Assembly (NCBI RefSeq): GCF_039528175.1 | Contig: NZ_BAAALH010000002.1 | Location: forward strand, 682,001-746,000 | Source: Citricoccus alkalitolerans | Lineage (GTDB): Bacteria; Actinomycetota; Actinomycetes; Actinomycetales; Micrococcaceae | Length of the DNA: 64,000 bases | Direction: 5' to 3' | In this document: positions 51,799 to 60,429 of the stretch, piece by piece | Position numbering within the stretch: position 1 is the first letter of the stretch | Layout of the letters: every line of letters starts with the position of its first letter | Translations under genes and position numbers: made by a program | The notes under the pieces: generated by a model | Database searches by the model: none | Seen by the model: only the letters and a program-made list of their open reading frames with translations | What the model was told of the DNA's origin: nothing

Positions 51799-53304
51799 TC
51801 ACTCCGAGCGGGGGGCGGTGGGCAGGTCCCGGACGGCCGGCCCCTCCAGCAAGGCCCCGTCGGCACCGAACCGAGAGCCGTGCAGCGGGCAGTCCCAGGA
51901 GCATTCCGCATCGTTCCATCGCAGGACGCCGCCCATGTGGGGGCACACCGCCGAGACTGTCCTGGTGATGCCGTCCACGGTGGAAGCGCCCACGGGGGCG
52001 GCGCCACGCCGGCCGACGATTCCCACGCCCTCGGCCGGGGGCTCGTCCGGCAGTGCGCGTAGTTCGGCCGAGGCCCAGCCACTGGCGAACTCTTTTCCGA
52101 CGGCGGCGCCGTCCTTCAGCCCGGTCAGCAGGTCGGAGGGGGTGGTGAGGCGCCGGCCGAGGGTCGCGGCCCAGGGAATCTGGCCGCCGAGCATCTCGGC
52201 GGTGATGGCCAGCGACGCGGCCACGGCGTTGGTCATGCCCCACTTGTTGTAGCCGGTGGCCAGGTAGATACTGCCCCCTCCGCGCGGCAGCGTGCCGATG
52301 AAGGGGATGAGGTTGGCCGAGCGGTAGTCCTGGGCGGACCAGGCGTGGGTGCGTTGGGCGCCGGGGAAGTGCTCCGCAGTCCAGGCCTCGAGTTCGTCCA
52401 CCGCGGCCTGCGGCGAGTCCTGCCGGCCGACCACGTGACCATTGCCGCCGACCAGCAGCAGCTCCTCGTCGCCGAGCGGCGCGGTGCGCAGGGAACGGGA
52501 GGGCGCATCGGCACTGAGGTACATCCCCTGCGGCAGTCCTGCCGGCGACGCCGGGACCCGATAGGCCTGGGCGTAGGAGCGGTGGGGCCGGAGCTTGGCG
52601 AAGTAGCCGCCGCGGTCCAGGATGGGGGCGCCGGTGGCCAGTACCAGGTGGTCGGCTTGCACCTGACCGTGGGTGGTCTCCACGGTGAGCGGTGACCCGA
52701 TCCCCGCCCCGGTGACGCGGACACCCTGGATCAGGGCCCCGCCGTGCTCGCGGAGCTCGGTGGCCAGGGCGTCCAGGACCTCCATCGGATGGATCTGGGC
52801 TTGGTCCTCGAGGACGATCGCGCCGGTCACGGGGAACGGCAGCTCGGTCTCGTCCGTCCACGTGACGGACAGGCCGGCGGTCTCGGCGGCCCGCTGTTCG
52901 CGCCGCAGGGCCTCGGTGCCCTGGGGGCTGATGGCGTAGGTGTAGGCCCGGCGTCTCTGAAACGGGACGCCGCGCTCCTCGAGGTACCGCAGCAACCACG
53001 ACTGGCCTTCGAGGTTGCCCTCCACGTAGGCACGCAGGACCTGGTCCGACTGGTGCCGGCTGATCTGGGACAGGGTGGTGCCCTGCAACAGGGACAGCTT
53101 GGCCGTGGTGTTGCCGGTGGTTGCCGCGCCGACGGAGCGGGCCTCCAGCACGGCGACCCGCTGGCCCGCACGGGCCAAGAGCACCGCCGTGGTCAGACCG
53201 GTCAGGCCGGCACCGGCCACCACCGTGTCATAGTCGGTCCCCGGGACGAACTGTTCGGTCCCGCCGGCGGGGACGGGGTGGGTGTCCAGCCATAGTGAAT
53301 GCAC
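51799..53304 (-). CDS. FAD-dependent oxidoreductase with C-terminal Rieske domain
   Basis: DAO-type flavoprotein fused to a Rieske 2Fe-2S domain. The FAD motif VVAGAGLTGLTTAVLLARAG is near residues 28-47. QIHPMEVLDALATELREHGG and YLATGYNKWGMTNAVAAS follow. The Rieske ligands are CPHMGG and CPLHGSRF near residues 455-480. The GTG at 53304 (MHSLWLDTHPVPAGG) is preceded by a purine-rich GAGAGG. Length 501. This is a common actinobacterial type with unknown substrate. It lies 160 bases downstream of the ArsA-like gene on the same strand. Confidence 0.9.
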   Translation of the reverse strand: MHSLWLDTHPVPAGGTEQFVPGTDYDTVVAGAGLTGLTTAVLLARAGQRVAVLEARSVGAATTGNTTAKLSLLQGTTLSQISRHQSDQVLRAYVEGNLEGQSWLLRYLEERGVPFQRRRAYTYAISPQGTEALRREQRAAETAGLSVTWTDETELPFPVTGAIVLEDQAQIHPMEVLDALATELREHGGALIQGVRVTGAGIGSPLTVETTHGQVQADHLVLATGAPILDRGGYFAKLRPHRSYAQAYRVPASPAGLPQGMYLSADAPSRSLRTAPLGDEELLLVGGNGHVVGRQDSPQAAVDELEAWTAEHFPGAQRTHAWSAQDYRSANLIPFIGTLPRGGGSIYLATGYNKWGMTNAVAASLAITAEMLGGQIPWAATLGRRLTTPSDLLTGLKDGAAVGKEFASGWASAELRALPDEPPAEGVGIVGRRGAAPVGASTVDGITRTVSAVCPHMGGVLRWNDAECSWDCPLHGSRFGADGALLEGPAVRDLPTAPRSE

Positions 53305-53463
53305 GGTGGTCGCCTCTCTTCTCCGATGCTCGGTACGCCACGGCGACGAGTCCGGGTAGTCGCGGACAGACGCCACGCTGCCAGCATGCCGTGTCACGCC
53401 GGACTTGGCGAGGGCCACCGTGCTGCGGCCGTGGTGCCACACTCCACCACCCGGCCGGCCGGC

Positions 53464-54453
53464 TTATACGAGCAGGTCTGCGAACCGTCCGATGGCCTCG
53501 AGCCCGGTGACCTCTCCGGAGAGCAGGGGCAGCTCCACCATGGGGACGTCCTGCAGTCCCTCCGCGAGCACCTGCAGGTGGCCACTCTCGGCCTCGCGCC
53601 GGCGTGCCATGAACTCGTCGGCATCCTGGGGGGAGCGCCGGTTCACCACCAGTGCGGCCGGGTCCACGCCTGTGGCCCTCAGTTGGCCGTGGAGGGCGAG
53701 CGTCTCCTGCACGGGCATGCGTTCGGCGGTCAGCACCATGACGAAGGCCGTGGTGGCGGCATCGGCCAGCAGGTGCCGCATGTCCCCGAAGAGCCGTTGA
53801 CGCCGCTCCAGCACCTTGCGGATCTCTCCCTCGCGCACCTCCTGGGCACTGCGTTCGCGGCCGCGGCGACGGGGGCCGTCCAGGCCCTTCAGGGCGTCCG
53901 AGAAACGCTCGGCCTTCTTCCTTCGGCTCAGCAGCCCGTCCGTCCAGGCGGACATGAGTGTGGGCAATTCCAGTAGTCGGGCGGTGTGTCCCGTGGGCGC
54001 GGTGTCCAGGACCACCACGTCGAACCGCTCCGACGCCTCCAACACCGTGGTCGACATCTTCTCCAGCAGGGCTGCCTCCTGGGTGCCCGGCGACTGCCGT
54101 GCAAGCTCGAAGTAACGATCCACTTCCCGGTGCAGGTGTTCCGGCATCAGACCCTTCACCGTTCGACCCACCGCCGCCAAGTGCTCATGTGCCACGCGGT
54201 CGGGGTCCAGCTCCGTGCCACTCACCAGTTCGGTCCCCTCGCCCGTCCACAGCGTTACCTCGGAGTCTCCGACGGGCCGCTCCCAGAGGTGGCCGAGATT
54301 GTGCGCGGGATCGGTGGAGACCACCAGGACCCGCTGACCGGCCCGGGCCAGGGCGAGTGCGGTGGCCGAGGACAGGGTGGTCTTGCCGACGCCGCCCTTG
54401 CCCCCGAAGAACACCACCCGGCGGCCGCGGAGGATCTCTGTCAGCGTCATCAT
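53464..54453 (-). CDS. ArsA/Get3-type ATPase
   Basis: Single-domain ATPase of the ArsA/Get3 group, 329 residues. The deviant P-loop GGKGGVGKTT is at residues 17-26, with STDPAHNLGHLW and VVVLDTAPTGHTARLLELP downstream. There is no cysteine in the protein, so neither arsenite-binding cysteines nor the Get3 zinc CxxC are present and a classical arsenical pump role is unlikely. It starts 49 bases after a small protein ending in Cys-Cys, which itself overlaps cstA. The role is probably linked to that pair; inference. Confidence 0.88.
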   Translation of the reverse strand: MMTLTEILRGRRVVFFGGKGGVGKTTLSSATALALARAGQRVLVVSTDPAHNLGHLWERPVGDSEVTLWTGEGTELVSGTELDPDRVAHEHLAAVGRTVKGLMPEHLHREVDRYFELARQSPGTQEAALLEKMSTTVLEASERFDVVVLDTAPTGHTARLLELPTLMSAWTDGLLSRRKKAERFSDALKGLDGPRRRGRERSAQEVREGEIRKVLERRQRLFGDMRHLLADAATTAFVMVLTAERMPVQETLALHGQLRATGVDPAALVVNRRSPQDADEFMARRREAESGHLQVLAEGLQDVPMVELPLLSGEVTGLEAIGRFADLLV

Positions 54454-54502
54454 CCCGCTCCATTCCTGTTCGGCGGTCGGCGCCGCCGGCCTCGGTCCCG
54501 GG

Positions 54503-54784
54503 TCAGCAACAGGAGAGTGAATCGAGAGGGGACCGCTCCATACCCATCCGGCGGTGCCACTCGTGGAAGCGCTCGTACACCACCGGAAGCAGCTCGACCG
54601 TGTAGTAGGAGGCCGGGTTCGGCACGCCCAGCGCGTCCGAGAAGACCATCATCATGAACAGGTCCTCCTCGTCCCGCCGGGCCCGTGCGAACGTCGACCG
54701 GTAGGGGCCCGCATAGTAGTCCTGCAGGCCGCGCCCGACGCCGGCCAGTCGGCGGCGCCAGCCCGGCACCCCGGTCTCGGTCAC
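54503..54784 (-). CDS. Small CC-terminal protein of CstA operon (cory-CC-star-like)
   Basis: A 93-residue protein starting MTETGVPGWRRRLAGVGRGL and ending SPLDSLSCC, with the two cysteines as the last residues. Annotation pipelines name similar actinobacterial proteins cory-CC-star. It is helical, with DEEDLFMMMVFSDALGVPNP in the middle and no membrane helix. Its ATG overlaps the cstA stop by 4 bp, so it is made together with the transporter. In E. coli the small DUF466 partners YbdD and YjiX of CstA-type transporters also end in Cys-Cys, so this is likely their actinobacterial counterpart. Confidence 0.85.
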   Translation of the reverse strand: MTETGVPGWRRRLAGVGRGLQDYYAGPYRSTFARARRDEEDLFMMMVFSDALGVPNPASYYTVELLPVVYERFHEWHRRMGMERSPLDSLSCC

Positions 54785-56490
54785 AGTTTCGAGACGGAGG
54801 GGTCCAACTCGTCGTCCTCAGCCTCGGTGAGCTCCACTGGCGGATCGCGGCGCGCGCGGTTCATCGCTGCCACGGCCTCGACGATGACCCACAGGGCGCA
54901 GATCAGGATGATCACGTCCAACACGAGCAGCAGCCAGTTCTGCGTGCTGAAGAACGTGCCGAGCTGGATGATCAGCGCGTACACACTGACGATCGCCACG
55001 AAGATCAGCGGGATGAGCACCGGCCATACCGGGCGCCGCAACTGGATGAGCATGACCGCGATGATGGACAGTGTGAGGGCGGCCAGCAACTGGTTGGTGG
55101 TGCCGAACAGCGGCCAGATCACCATTCCGCCCGAACCGTCCGCGCCGGCCCCGAAGGACAGGCCCATGGTGACGGCCAGCACGACCAGGGTGGCGACCCA
55201 GATGTTGAGCTTGACGCCCATGATCTCACCGATCTCCGTGACCACGAACCGCTGCAGACGCACGCCGGTGTCCATGGTCGTGGCCGCGAAGAGCACCGCC
55301 ATGGTGGCCAGGATCGTGGCGGACAGTGACGTGGGGATGCCCAACCCGGCATTGAGGATGCCGCCGCCTGCATTCACGAAGGCCTCCACGCCGCCGTCGT
55401 TGAAGGCCGCGTAGACCTCTTCCCACTGCGCCAGGGTCTGGAACCCGGCGGTGGTGGCGATGATGGTTCCCAGGGCGAGCAGCCCCTCGCCGACGGCTCC
55501 GAAATAGCCGACGAAGCGGGCGTCGGTCTCCTTGTCCAACTGTTTGGCGCTGGTACCGGAGGCGACGATCCCATGGAACCCGGAGATCGCGCCGCAGGCG
55601 ATGGTCACGAACAGCAGCGGGAAGATCCCCGGGGTCCCCTCCGGGACGTTGTGGTTGATGGCCGGGGCCACCAGGGTGGGAGAGGAGATGGCGATGGCCA
55701 GGTAGAGGATTCCGAGCCCGATGAACAGCTGCAGGCCGTTGATGTAGTCGCGCGGCTGCAGCAGCATCCACACCGGCAGCAGGGAGGCCACCCCGGCGTA
55801 GAGGAACAGCACCACGATCCAGAAGGCGTTGGCGCTCATGCCGAGGATGGTCTCCGGCAGCATGACGGGGAACATGTCCCCCAAGAATATGAGGCCGTAG
55901 AGGGCCACCAGGCCCACGACCGAGACGATGGGCAGGCTCCACTTCAGCCGGTAGATCGCCTGGCCGATCAGCAGTGCCACCACGATCGCCCCCCAGGTGG
56001 GGATCACCGCGGTGGGGGTGGAGACCAGCAGGTTGGAGATCACCACGGCGAAGGCCGCGTTGACCATGAGGAGCAGCAGGAAGATGACGATCAGGAACAG
56101 GTTGCGTCCATGGCGGCCGATGTACCGGCCGGAGAGGGTCCCCACGGACCGCGCCTTGTTCCGGTTTGACGCCCACATCGCCCCGAGGTCGTGCATGCCC
56201 GCGAAGAAGATCGTCCCCAGGGTGACCCACAGGAAGGCGGGGGCCCAGCCCCAGATCACGGCTACGGCGGGTCCGACGATGGGAGCGGCACCGGCGACCG
56301 AGGTGAAGTGGTGGCCCCAGAGCACGAACTTGTTGGTGGGGACGTAGTCCACCCCGTCCTCGAAACGGTGCGCGGGGGTGGTGTACTCCGGGTCCAACCG
56401 GTACACCTTCTTGGAGAGGTACTTTGAATAGAGGAAGTAGCCGAGCAGGATCATGGCGATCCCGACTACGGCAAGCACAAGCGAATTCAT
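54781..56490 (-). CDS. cstA: Carbon starvation protein CstA-type transporter
   Basis: Multi-pass inner-membrane transporter of the CstA/BtsT family, reported to take up pyruvate or peptides. About 16 helices are visible. The N-terminus MNSLVLAVVGIAMILLGYFL and the conserved WGHHFTSVAGAAPIVGPAVA, plus ISGFHGIVASGTSAKQL, mark the family. The ATG at 56490 has GAGGT 5 bases upstream; length 569, between short and long forms. It heads an operon with the CC-terminal protein and the ArsA-type ATPase. Confidence 0.95.
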   Translation of the reverse strand: MNSLVLAVVGIAMILLGYFLYSKYLSKKVYRLDPEYTTPAHRFEDGVDYVPTNKFVLWGHHFTSVAGAAPIVGPAVAVIWGWAPAFLWVTLGTIFFAGMHDLGAMWASNRNKARSVGTLSGRYIGRHGRNLFLIVIFLLLLMVNAAFAVVISNLLVSTPTAVIPTWGAIVVALLIGQAIYRLKWSLPIVSVVGLVALYGLIFLGDMFPVMLPETILGMSANAFWIVVLFLYAGVASLLPVWMLLQPRDYINGLQLFIGLGILYLAIAISSPTLVAPAINHNVPEGTPGIFPLLFVTIACGAISGFHGIVASGTSAKQLDKETDARFVGYFGAVGEGLLALGTIIATTAGFQTLAQWEEVYAAFNDGGVEAFVNAGGGILNAGLGIPTSLSATILATMAVLFAATTMDTGVRLQRFVVTEIGEIMGVKLNIWVATLVVLAVTMGLSFGAGADGSGGMVIWPLFGTTNQLLAALTLSIIAVMLIQLRRPVWPVLIPLIFVAIVSVYALIIQLGTFFSTQNWLLLVLDVIILICALWVIVEAVAAMNRARRDPPVELTEAEDDELDPSVSKL

Positions 56491-56562
56491 AGTGACCTCA
56501 TCTGCGGTGTCGGTGCGCGTGACATGGTGCGTTGCCGCACATCTTGCCACCAGGACCCATCT

Positions 56563-56576
56563 GGACGGAACCGTCC
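56563..56576. promoter_or_regulatory. Perfect dyad in the cstA/SDR divergent promoter region
   Basis: GGACGG-AA-CCGTCC is a perfect palindrome in the 149-base gap between divergent cstA and an SDR gene, a typical operator position. No regulator gene adjoins it. Confidence 0.4.
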
Positions 56577-56639
56577 GGGCCATGTCGGACGAGACCAGTA
56601 ACCCCCTCCATCTCCTCAGCAACGTCAGAAAGGCACCTC

Positions 56640-57647
56640 ATGAACGATTCCACGCCGATCACCGCCCGGGAAACCATCCAACAGTGGTTGGACCACCCGG
56701 CCGGCGGGCCCGTGCTGCGCGAGCTCCTGAAGCAGTCGGGGTCCGACCCGGCCGCCCTGGGGCCAGCACTGACCCTGCCGTTGCAGCAGTTGGTGGCCCT
56801 GAGCCAGGGCCAGCTGACGCAGGAGTCCGTGGATGCCATGGTGCTCCAGGCCAATGGCGGCGTCATGCCGGACAGTGGTGAGGCCGGCGCGCCGGGTCCC
56901 GGGTCGGACCGCTTCGCCGGCCAGACCGTCGTCGTCACCGGGGCGGCCAGCGGCATCGGCCGAGCGACGGCCGAGCGGATCCTGCGGGAGGGCGGCCGCG
57001 TCATCGCCGCCGACATCTCGGAGGAGCGGTTGGGGGAGTTCTCCCGCATGGCCGCCACGGACCGGCTGGTGACCGTCACAGCGGACCTGACCCGGTCCGA
57101 GTCGGTGGACGCGGTGCTGACCGCTGCGGGCGACTCGATTGACGCGTTGGCCAACGTGGCGGGCATCAATGACGACTTCTCCGCCATCCACGAGGTCAGT
57201 GACGAGATGTGGGCCAAGGTCTTCGCCGTCAACGTGGACGGCCTGGTCCGCTTGACCCGGGCGGTCACCGAACGGATGCTCGAGGCGGGGCGGGGATCCA
57301 TCGTCCACGTCACCTCCGAGGCGGGGTTGCGCGGCTCAGCCTCCGGGGTCGCCTACACGGCCTCGAAGCACGCCGTTGTCGGCATCACCAAGTCCATGGC
57401 CTTCATGTATGCCAAGGAAGGCATTCGCACCAACGCAGTGGCGCCAGGCGGGGTGGCTACCGGCATCCCGATGCAGGCGAAGATCGCCGAGTTCGGCAAC
57501 TCGAAGCTGACGGAGGCCCGCGGGAACATCCCCGGGCTCGGCACCGCGGACCAGCTGGCCGCGGCCATCACCTTCCTGCTCTCGGCCGACAGCGCCAACA
57601 TCAACGGCGCCGTCCTCACCTCCGATGGCGGCTGGTCAGCCGTCTGA
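56640..57647 (+). CDS. SDR family oxidoreductase with N-terminal helical extension
   Basis: Short-chain dehydrogenase of 335 residues. The cofactor motif TGAASGIGRA is at residues 100-109 rather than near the start, because about 95 extra residues precede it (TIQQWLDHPAGGPVLRELL; LPLQQLVALSQGQLTQES). The catalytic Tyr/Lys pair is in AYTASKHAVVG, with Ser in HVTSEAG. It ends SDGGWSAV. The N-terminal part looks helical; I do not recognise it. Start ATG 56640 has AAAGG upstream. Confidence 0.9.
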   Translation: MNDSTPITARETIQQWLDHPAGGPVLRELLKQSGSDPAALGPALTLPLQQLVALSQGQLTQESVDAMVLQANGGVMPDSGEAGAPGPGSDRFAGQTVVVTGAASGIGRATAERILREGGRVIAADISEERLGEFSRMAATDRLVTVTADLTRSESVDAVLTAAGDSIDALANVAGINDDFSAIHEVSDEMWAKVFAVNVDGLVRLTRAVTERMLEAGRGSIVHVTSEAGLRGSASGVAYTASKHAVVGITKSMAFMYAKEGIRTNAVAPGGVATGIPMQAKIAEFGNSKLTEARGNIPGLGTADQLAAAITFLLSADSANINGAVLTSDGGWSAV

Positions 57648-57820
57648 CCGCACCAGGGGCGCTTCCGGCGCCCGGACACCCACGCTGGTCATGCGAACAG
57701 CCGGTGCGTCGTGCCCGTGAAGGCAACAACACGCCGGAACCGTCGCATGACGGACGGTGGGGCGATCGGCAGGTTGGATGCCGGGATGCCGGGATGCCGC
57801 GATGAGTCAGCGCGGATACC

Positions 57821-58329
57821 TCACGGTTCCGGTTGCTCCGGGTCGGTCACGTCTGCCACCGTCGCGGAGAGGGCCTGGACCAACCGGTCGGCATCGACGG
57901 TCACGGCCGCACCCGGGGCTCCCGCGCCGATCGAGACCTGCACCCCCGAGAGGGCGACGTCGGCGATGACCGGCCAGGCCGTCGTCGCGCCGAAGGGCGT
58001 AATGGAACCGCGCGGGTACCCGGTGACCTCCAGGCCTCGGAGGCGGAGGGCATGGACAGGCGGTTCACGCCCAAGAACGCGCGCAACTTGGGCCAGGCGA
58101 TGGTGCGTCCGCCGGGGACGAGCACGAACAGGAAGTCGTTCTCGCCGCGGCGCACCACCAGTGACTTGACCAGCCGGCTCGGATCGACGCCGCGGGCCGC
58201 AGCTGCCTCCGCCAGGGAGGAGACCGGGCCGTGCTGTGTCAGGGTGTAGCTCATCCCCGAGGCGATGACGGCCGGCAGACCTGCAGGCTGATCGGCGTCA
58301 GGCCCGGTAGAGCGGTGCTGGAGGTTCAC
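57821..58329 (-). pseudogene. YbaK/ProX-like aminoacyl-tRNA deacylase, frameshifted
   Basis: YbaK/EbsC-type proteins hydrolyse mischarged tRNA. From GTG 58329 the frame reads VNLQHRSTGP..., with HGPVSSLAEAAAARGVDPSR, LVKSLVVRRG and FLGVNRLSMPSASEA. At about 58035 the frame is lost. In another frame the domain resumes as EVTGYPRGSITPFGATTAW and VSIGAGAPGAAVTVDADRLV, ending at TGA 57821. The total of 509 bases is one short of a multiple of three, which fits a single-base deletion in the GGCCTGG stretch. It may be a sequencing error or a recent mutation. Confidence 0.8.
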
Positions 58330-58492
58330 GGCGTCAGCGTAGCGGGTCGGGCTTGGGCCGCTAGGACTCCCGCCACCGTGGTGAAGAGGCCGATGATCAC
58401 CGGTCCACCCTGACGGACGGATGGTTGATGTGTCAAGCAAATGCGGGTAGTGGTGAGAAGGCGCATAGTGGGAAGGCGGCCGCGGCACGCCG

Positions 58493-58537
58493 CAGTCGGC
58501 CGCGCCACAGTCGGCCGCGCCACAGTCGGCCGCACCG
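58493..58537 (+). repeat. 15-bp tandem repeat, three copies
   Basis: CAGTCGGCCGCGCCA at 58493-58507 and 58508-58522 with a slightly divergent third copy at 58523-58537. It lies between the ybaK-like gene and the small metal-binding protein gene. Confidence 0.8.
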
Positions 58538-58554
58538 CGGGAGATCGAGCCTGC

Positions 58555-58788
58555 TCAAGCGCGGTCGGTGATTCCGGTGGCTCCCGAGAGTTCGGCGCAG
58601 TGGGCGCAGCAGTACATGGTTCCGGACGCTTCGGCACCGTGCCCGAGGATGCGGCATCCGCAGTGGGCGCACGCCGGCGCCATGGTGTGGATGGCGCATT
58701 CGAAGCTGTCGAAGGTGCCCTGCCGTTCACCCATGGTGACGGTGAACGCCTTGTCGTAGTCGTTGCCGCAGGTGTCGCAGACGGCCAT
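58555..58788 (-). CDS. Small putative zinc-binding protein, 77 residues
   Basis: Cys-rich protein with pairs CDTCGNDY near the N-terminus, CAHCGCRILG in the middle and YCCAHCAEL near the C-terminus, plus several His, consistent with zinc-ribbon-like metal binding. ATG 58788 (MAVCDTCGNDYDKAFTVTMG) has GAGGT upstream. Similar proteins are widespread in Actinobacteria without assigned function. It is divergent from the aldehyde dehydrogenase. Confidence 0.85.
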   Translation of the reverse strand: MAVCDTCGNDYDKAFTVTMGERQGTFDSFECAIHTMAPACAHCGCRILGHGAEASGTMYCCAHCAELSGATGITDRA

Positions 58789-59001
58789 GACGACCTCTTT
58801 CGTAGAAGTGGGGGTGAGGTGTGCGGTACTGCCAGCGTAGGAGCGTCCGGCGCCGGCCGTACAGGTCTCCAGGGCCGTGCGGCCCGGCGCCGGTCCGGTG
58901 CAGCCCCTACTGGGCCGGCCCGGATTCGCCAGACGCGAAGGCTGACTCGGAGGTGCTCGGGATGGGTTGGCAGCACTCCGCCAGTCCGACAGGGTGGGGG
59001 C

Positions 59002-60378
59002 ATGGCTACTTACACCACGACCAACCCGACCACCGGAATGATCGAACGAGAGTTCCCGATCCTGGACGACGCGGGGGTGGAGGATGTGCTGCACCGCGCG
59101 GATGCCGCCTTCCCTGGCTGGCGCTCGACCGCGGTCCAGGAGCGTGTCGAGATCCTGACCAGGGTGGCCGACGCCTACGCGGACCGCAAGGAGGAGCTGG
59201 GCCGGCTCATCGCCACCGAGATGGGCAAGCCGCTGCGCGAGGCCATCGGTGAGGCCGAGCTGGCCGGTGAGATCTACCGCTGGTATGCGGAGCGCGGTCC
59301 GGACCTTCTGGAGCCGGAGGTGCTGGACCCGCAGGGTGCCGAGGAATCCCTGGTCACCACGGAACCGATCGGGCCGCTCGTGGGCGTGATGCCCTGGAAC
59401 TACCCCTACTATCAGGTGGCCCGGTTCGCCGCGCCGAACCTGATGGCGGGCAACACGGTCATCCTGAAGCATGCAGAGATCTGTGCCGCCTCCGCACAGG
59501 TCATGGAGGAGATCCTCCATGAGGCCGGAGTGCCTGAGGATGCGTACATCAACGTGTACGCCGGGCATGAGCAGATCGCGGCGATGATCGCCGACCCTCG
59601 CGTCCACGGGGTCTCCCTGACGGGCAGCGAGCGGGCCGGAGCCGCGGTGGCGGAGACGGCCGGGAAGAACCTCAAGAAGGCGGTGCTGGAGCTCGGCGGG
59701 TCGGACGCCTTCGTCATGCTCGAGGATGCTGATGTAGATCGGGTGGCCCGCACCGCCGCCAAGGCCCGGCTCTCCAACGCCGGGCAGGCGTGCAACTCGC
59801 CCAAGCGGATGATCGTGCTGAACTCCCAGCTCGAGGACTTCGTGGCCACCGTGACCTCGGTCTTCTCCGAGGCGACCATCGGCGACCCCTTGGAAAAGGG
59901 GGTCCGGGTCGGCCCGCTGTCCTCGGTGAAGGCACGGGACACCGTGGTGGAGCAGGTCCAGCGAGCCGTGGAGCAGGGGGCCACCCTGCACACTGGCGGT
60001 GATGCCCTCAAGGGTGACGGCGCGTTCATGCGCCCAGCGGTGCTGACCGGGATCACCCCGGAGATGGACGCCTACTCCGAGGAGATCTTCGGCCCGGTGG
60101 CCATGGTCTACGGCGTCGATTCCGAGGACGAGGCCGTCCAGTTGGCCAACGATGTGGGGTTCGGTCTCAGTGGATCGGTGTGGGGCAGCGACGTCGGCCG
60201 GGCCCAGGCGGTCGCCGATCAGCTGGCCGTGGGTATGGCCTACGTCAACGAGCACGGCACCACCCTCCCCGGGCTGCCCTTCGGCGGCGTAAAGCGCTCC
60301 GGCTTCGGCCGCGAGCTCGGCCGCTGGGGCATGGGCGAGTTCGTCAACACCCGATTGCGCCGCACGGCGAAGCCCTGA
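59002..60378 (+). CDS. NAD(P)-dependent aldehyde dehydrogenase (succinate-semialdehyde type)
   Basis: Oxidises aldehydes, probably succinate semialdehyde, to acids. Cofactor and catalytic residues are present: PWNYPYYQVARFAAPNLMAG, the Glu in LELGGSDAFVML near residue 234, and the nucleophile Cys in NAGQACNSPKR near 268. The C-terminal motif GLPFGGVKRSGFGRELG is typical of GabD/Sad enzymes. Start ATG 59002 (MATYTTTNPTTGM); length 458. It precedes the exporter gene but is not overlapped by it. Confidence 0.93.
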   Translation: MATYTTTNPTTGMIEREFPILDDAGVEDVLHRADAAFPGWRSTAVQERVEILTRVADAYADRKEELGRLIATEMGKPLREAIGEAELAGEIYRWYAERGPDLLEPEVLDPQGAEESLVTTEPIGPLVGVMPWNYPYYQVARFAAPNLMAGNTVILKHAEICAASAQVMEEILHEAGVPEDAYINVYAGHEQIAAMIADPRVHGVSLTGSERAGAAVAETAGKNLKKAVLELGGSDAFVMLEDADVDRVARTAAKARLSNAGQACNSPKRMIVLNSQLEDFVATVTSVFSEATIGDPLEKGVRVGPLSSVKARDTVVEQVQRAVEQGATLHTGGDALKGDGAFMRPAVLTGITPEMDAYSEEIFGPVAMVYGVDSEDEAVQLANDVGFGLSGSVWGSDVGRAQAVADQLAVGMAYVNEHGTTLPGLPFGGVKRSGFGRELGRWGMGEFVNTRLRRTAKP

Positions 60379-60396
60379 CCCGGGAGCAGTGATTTT

Positions 60397-60426
60397 ATAA
60401 CTTGACCGACCGGTCGGTACAGTTAT
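60397..60426. promoter_or_regulatory. TetR-type operator
   Basis: A 30-base near-perfect palindrome (two mismatched pairs) with the central exact core ACCGACCGGTCGGT at 60405-60418. It ends 3 bases before the GTG start of the exporter gene. Such sites are classical TetR-family operators, and a tetR gene is the last in this operon, so autoregulated repression of the pump is likely. Confidence 0.85.
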
Positions 60427-60429
60427 GAG

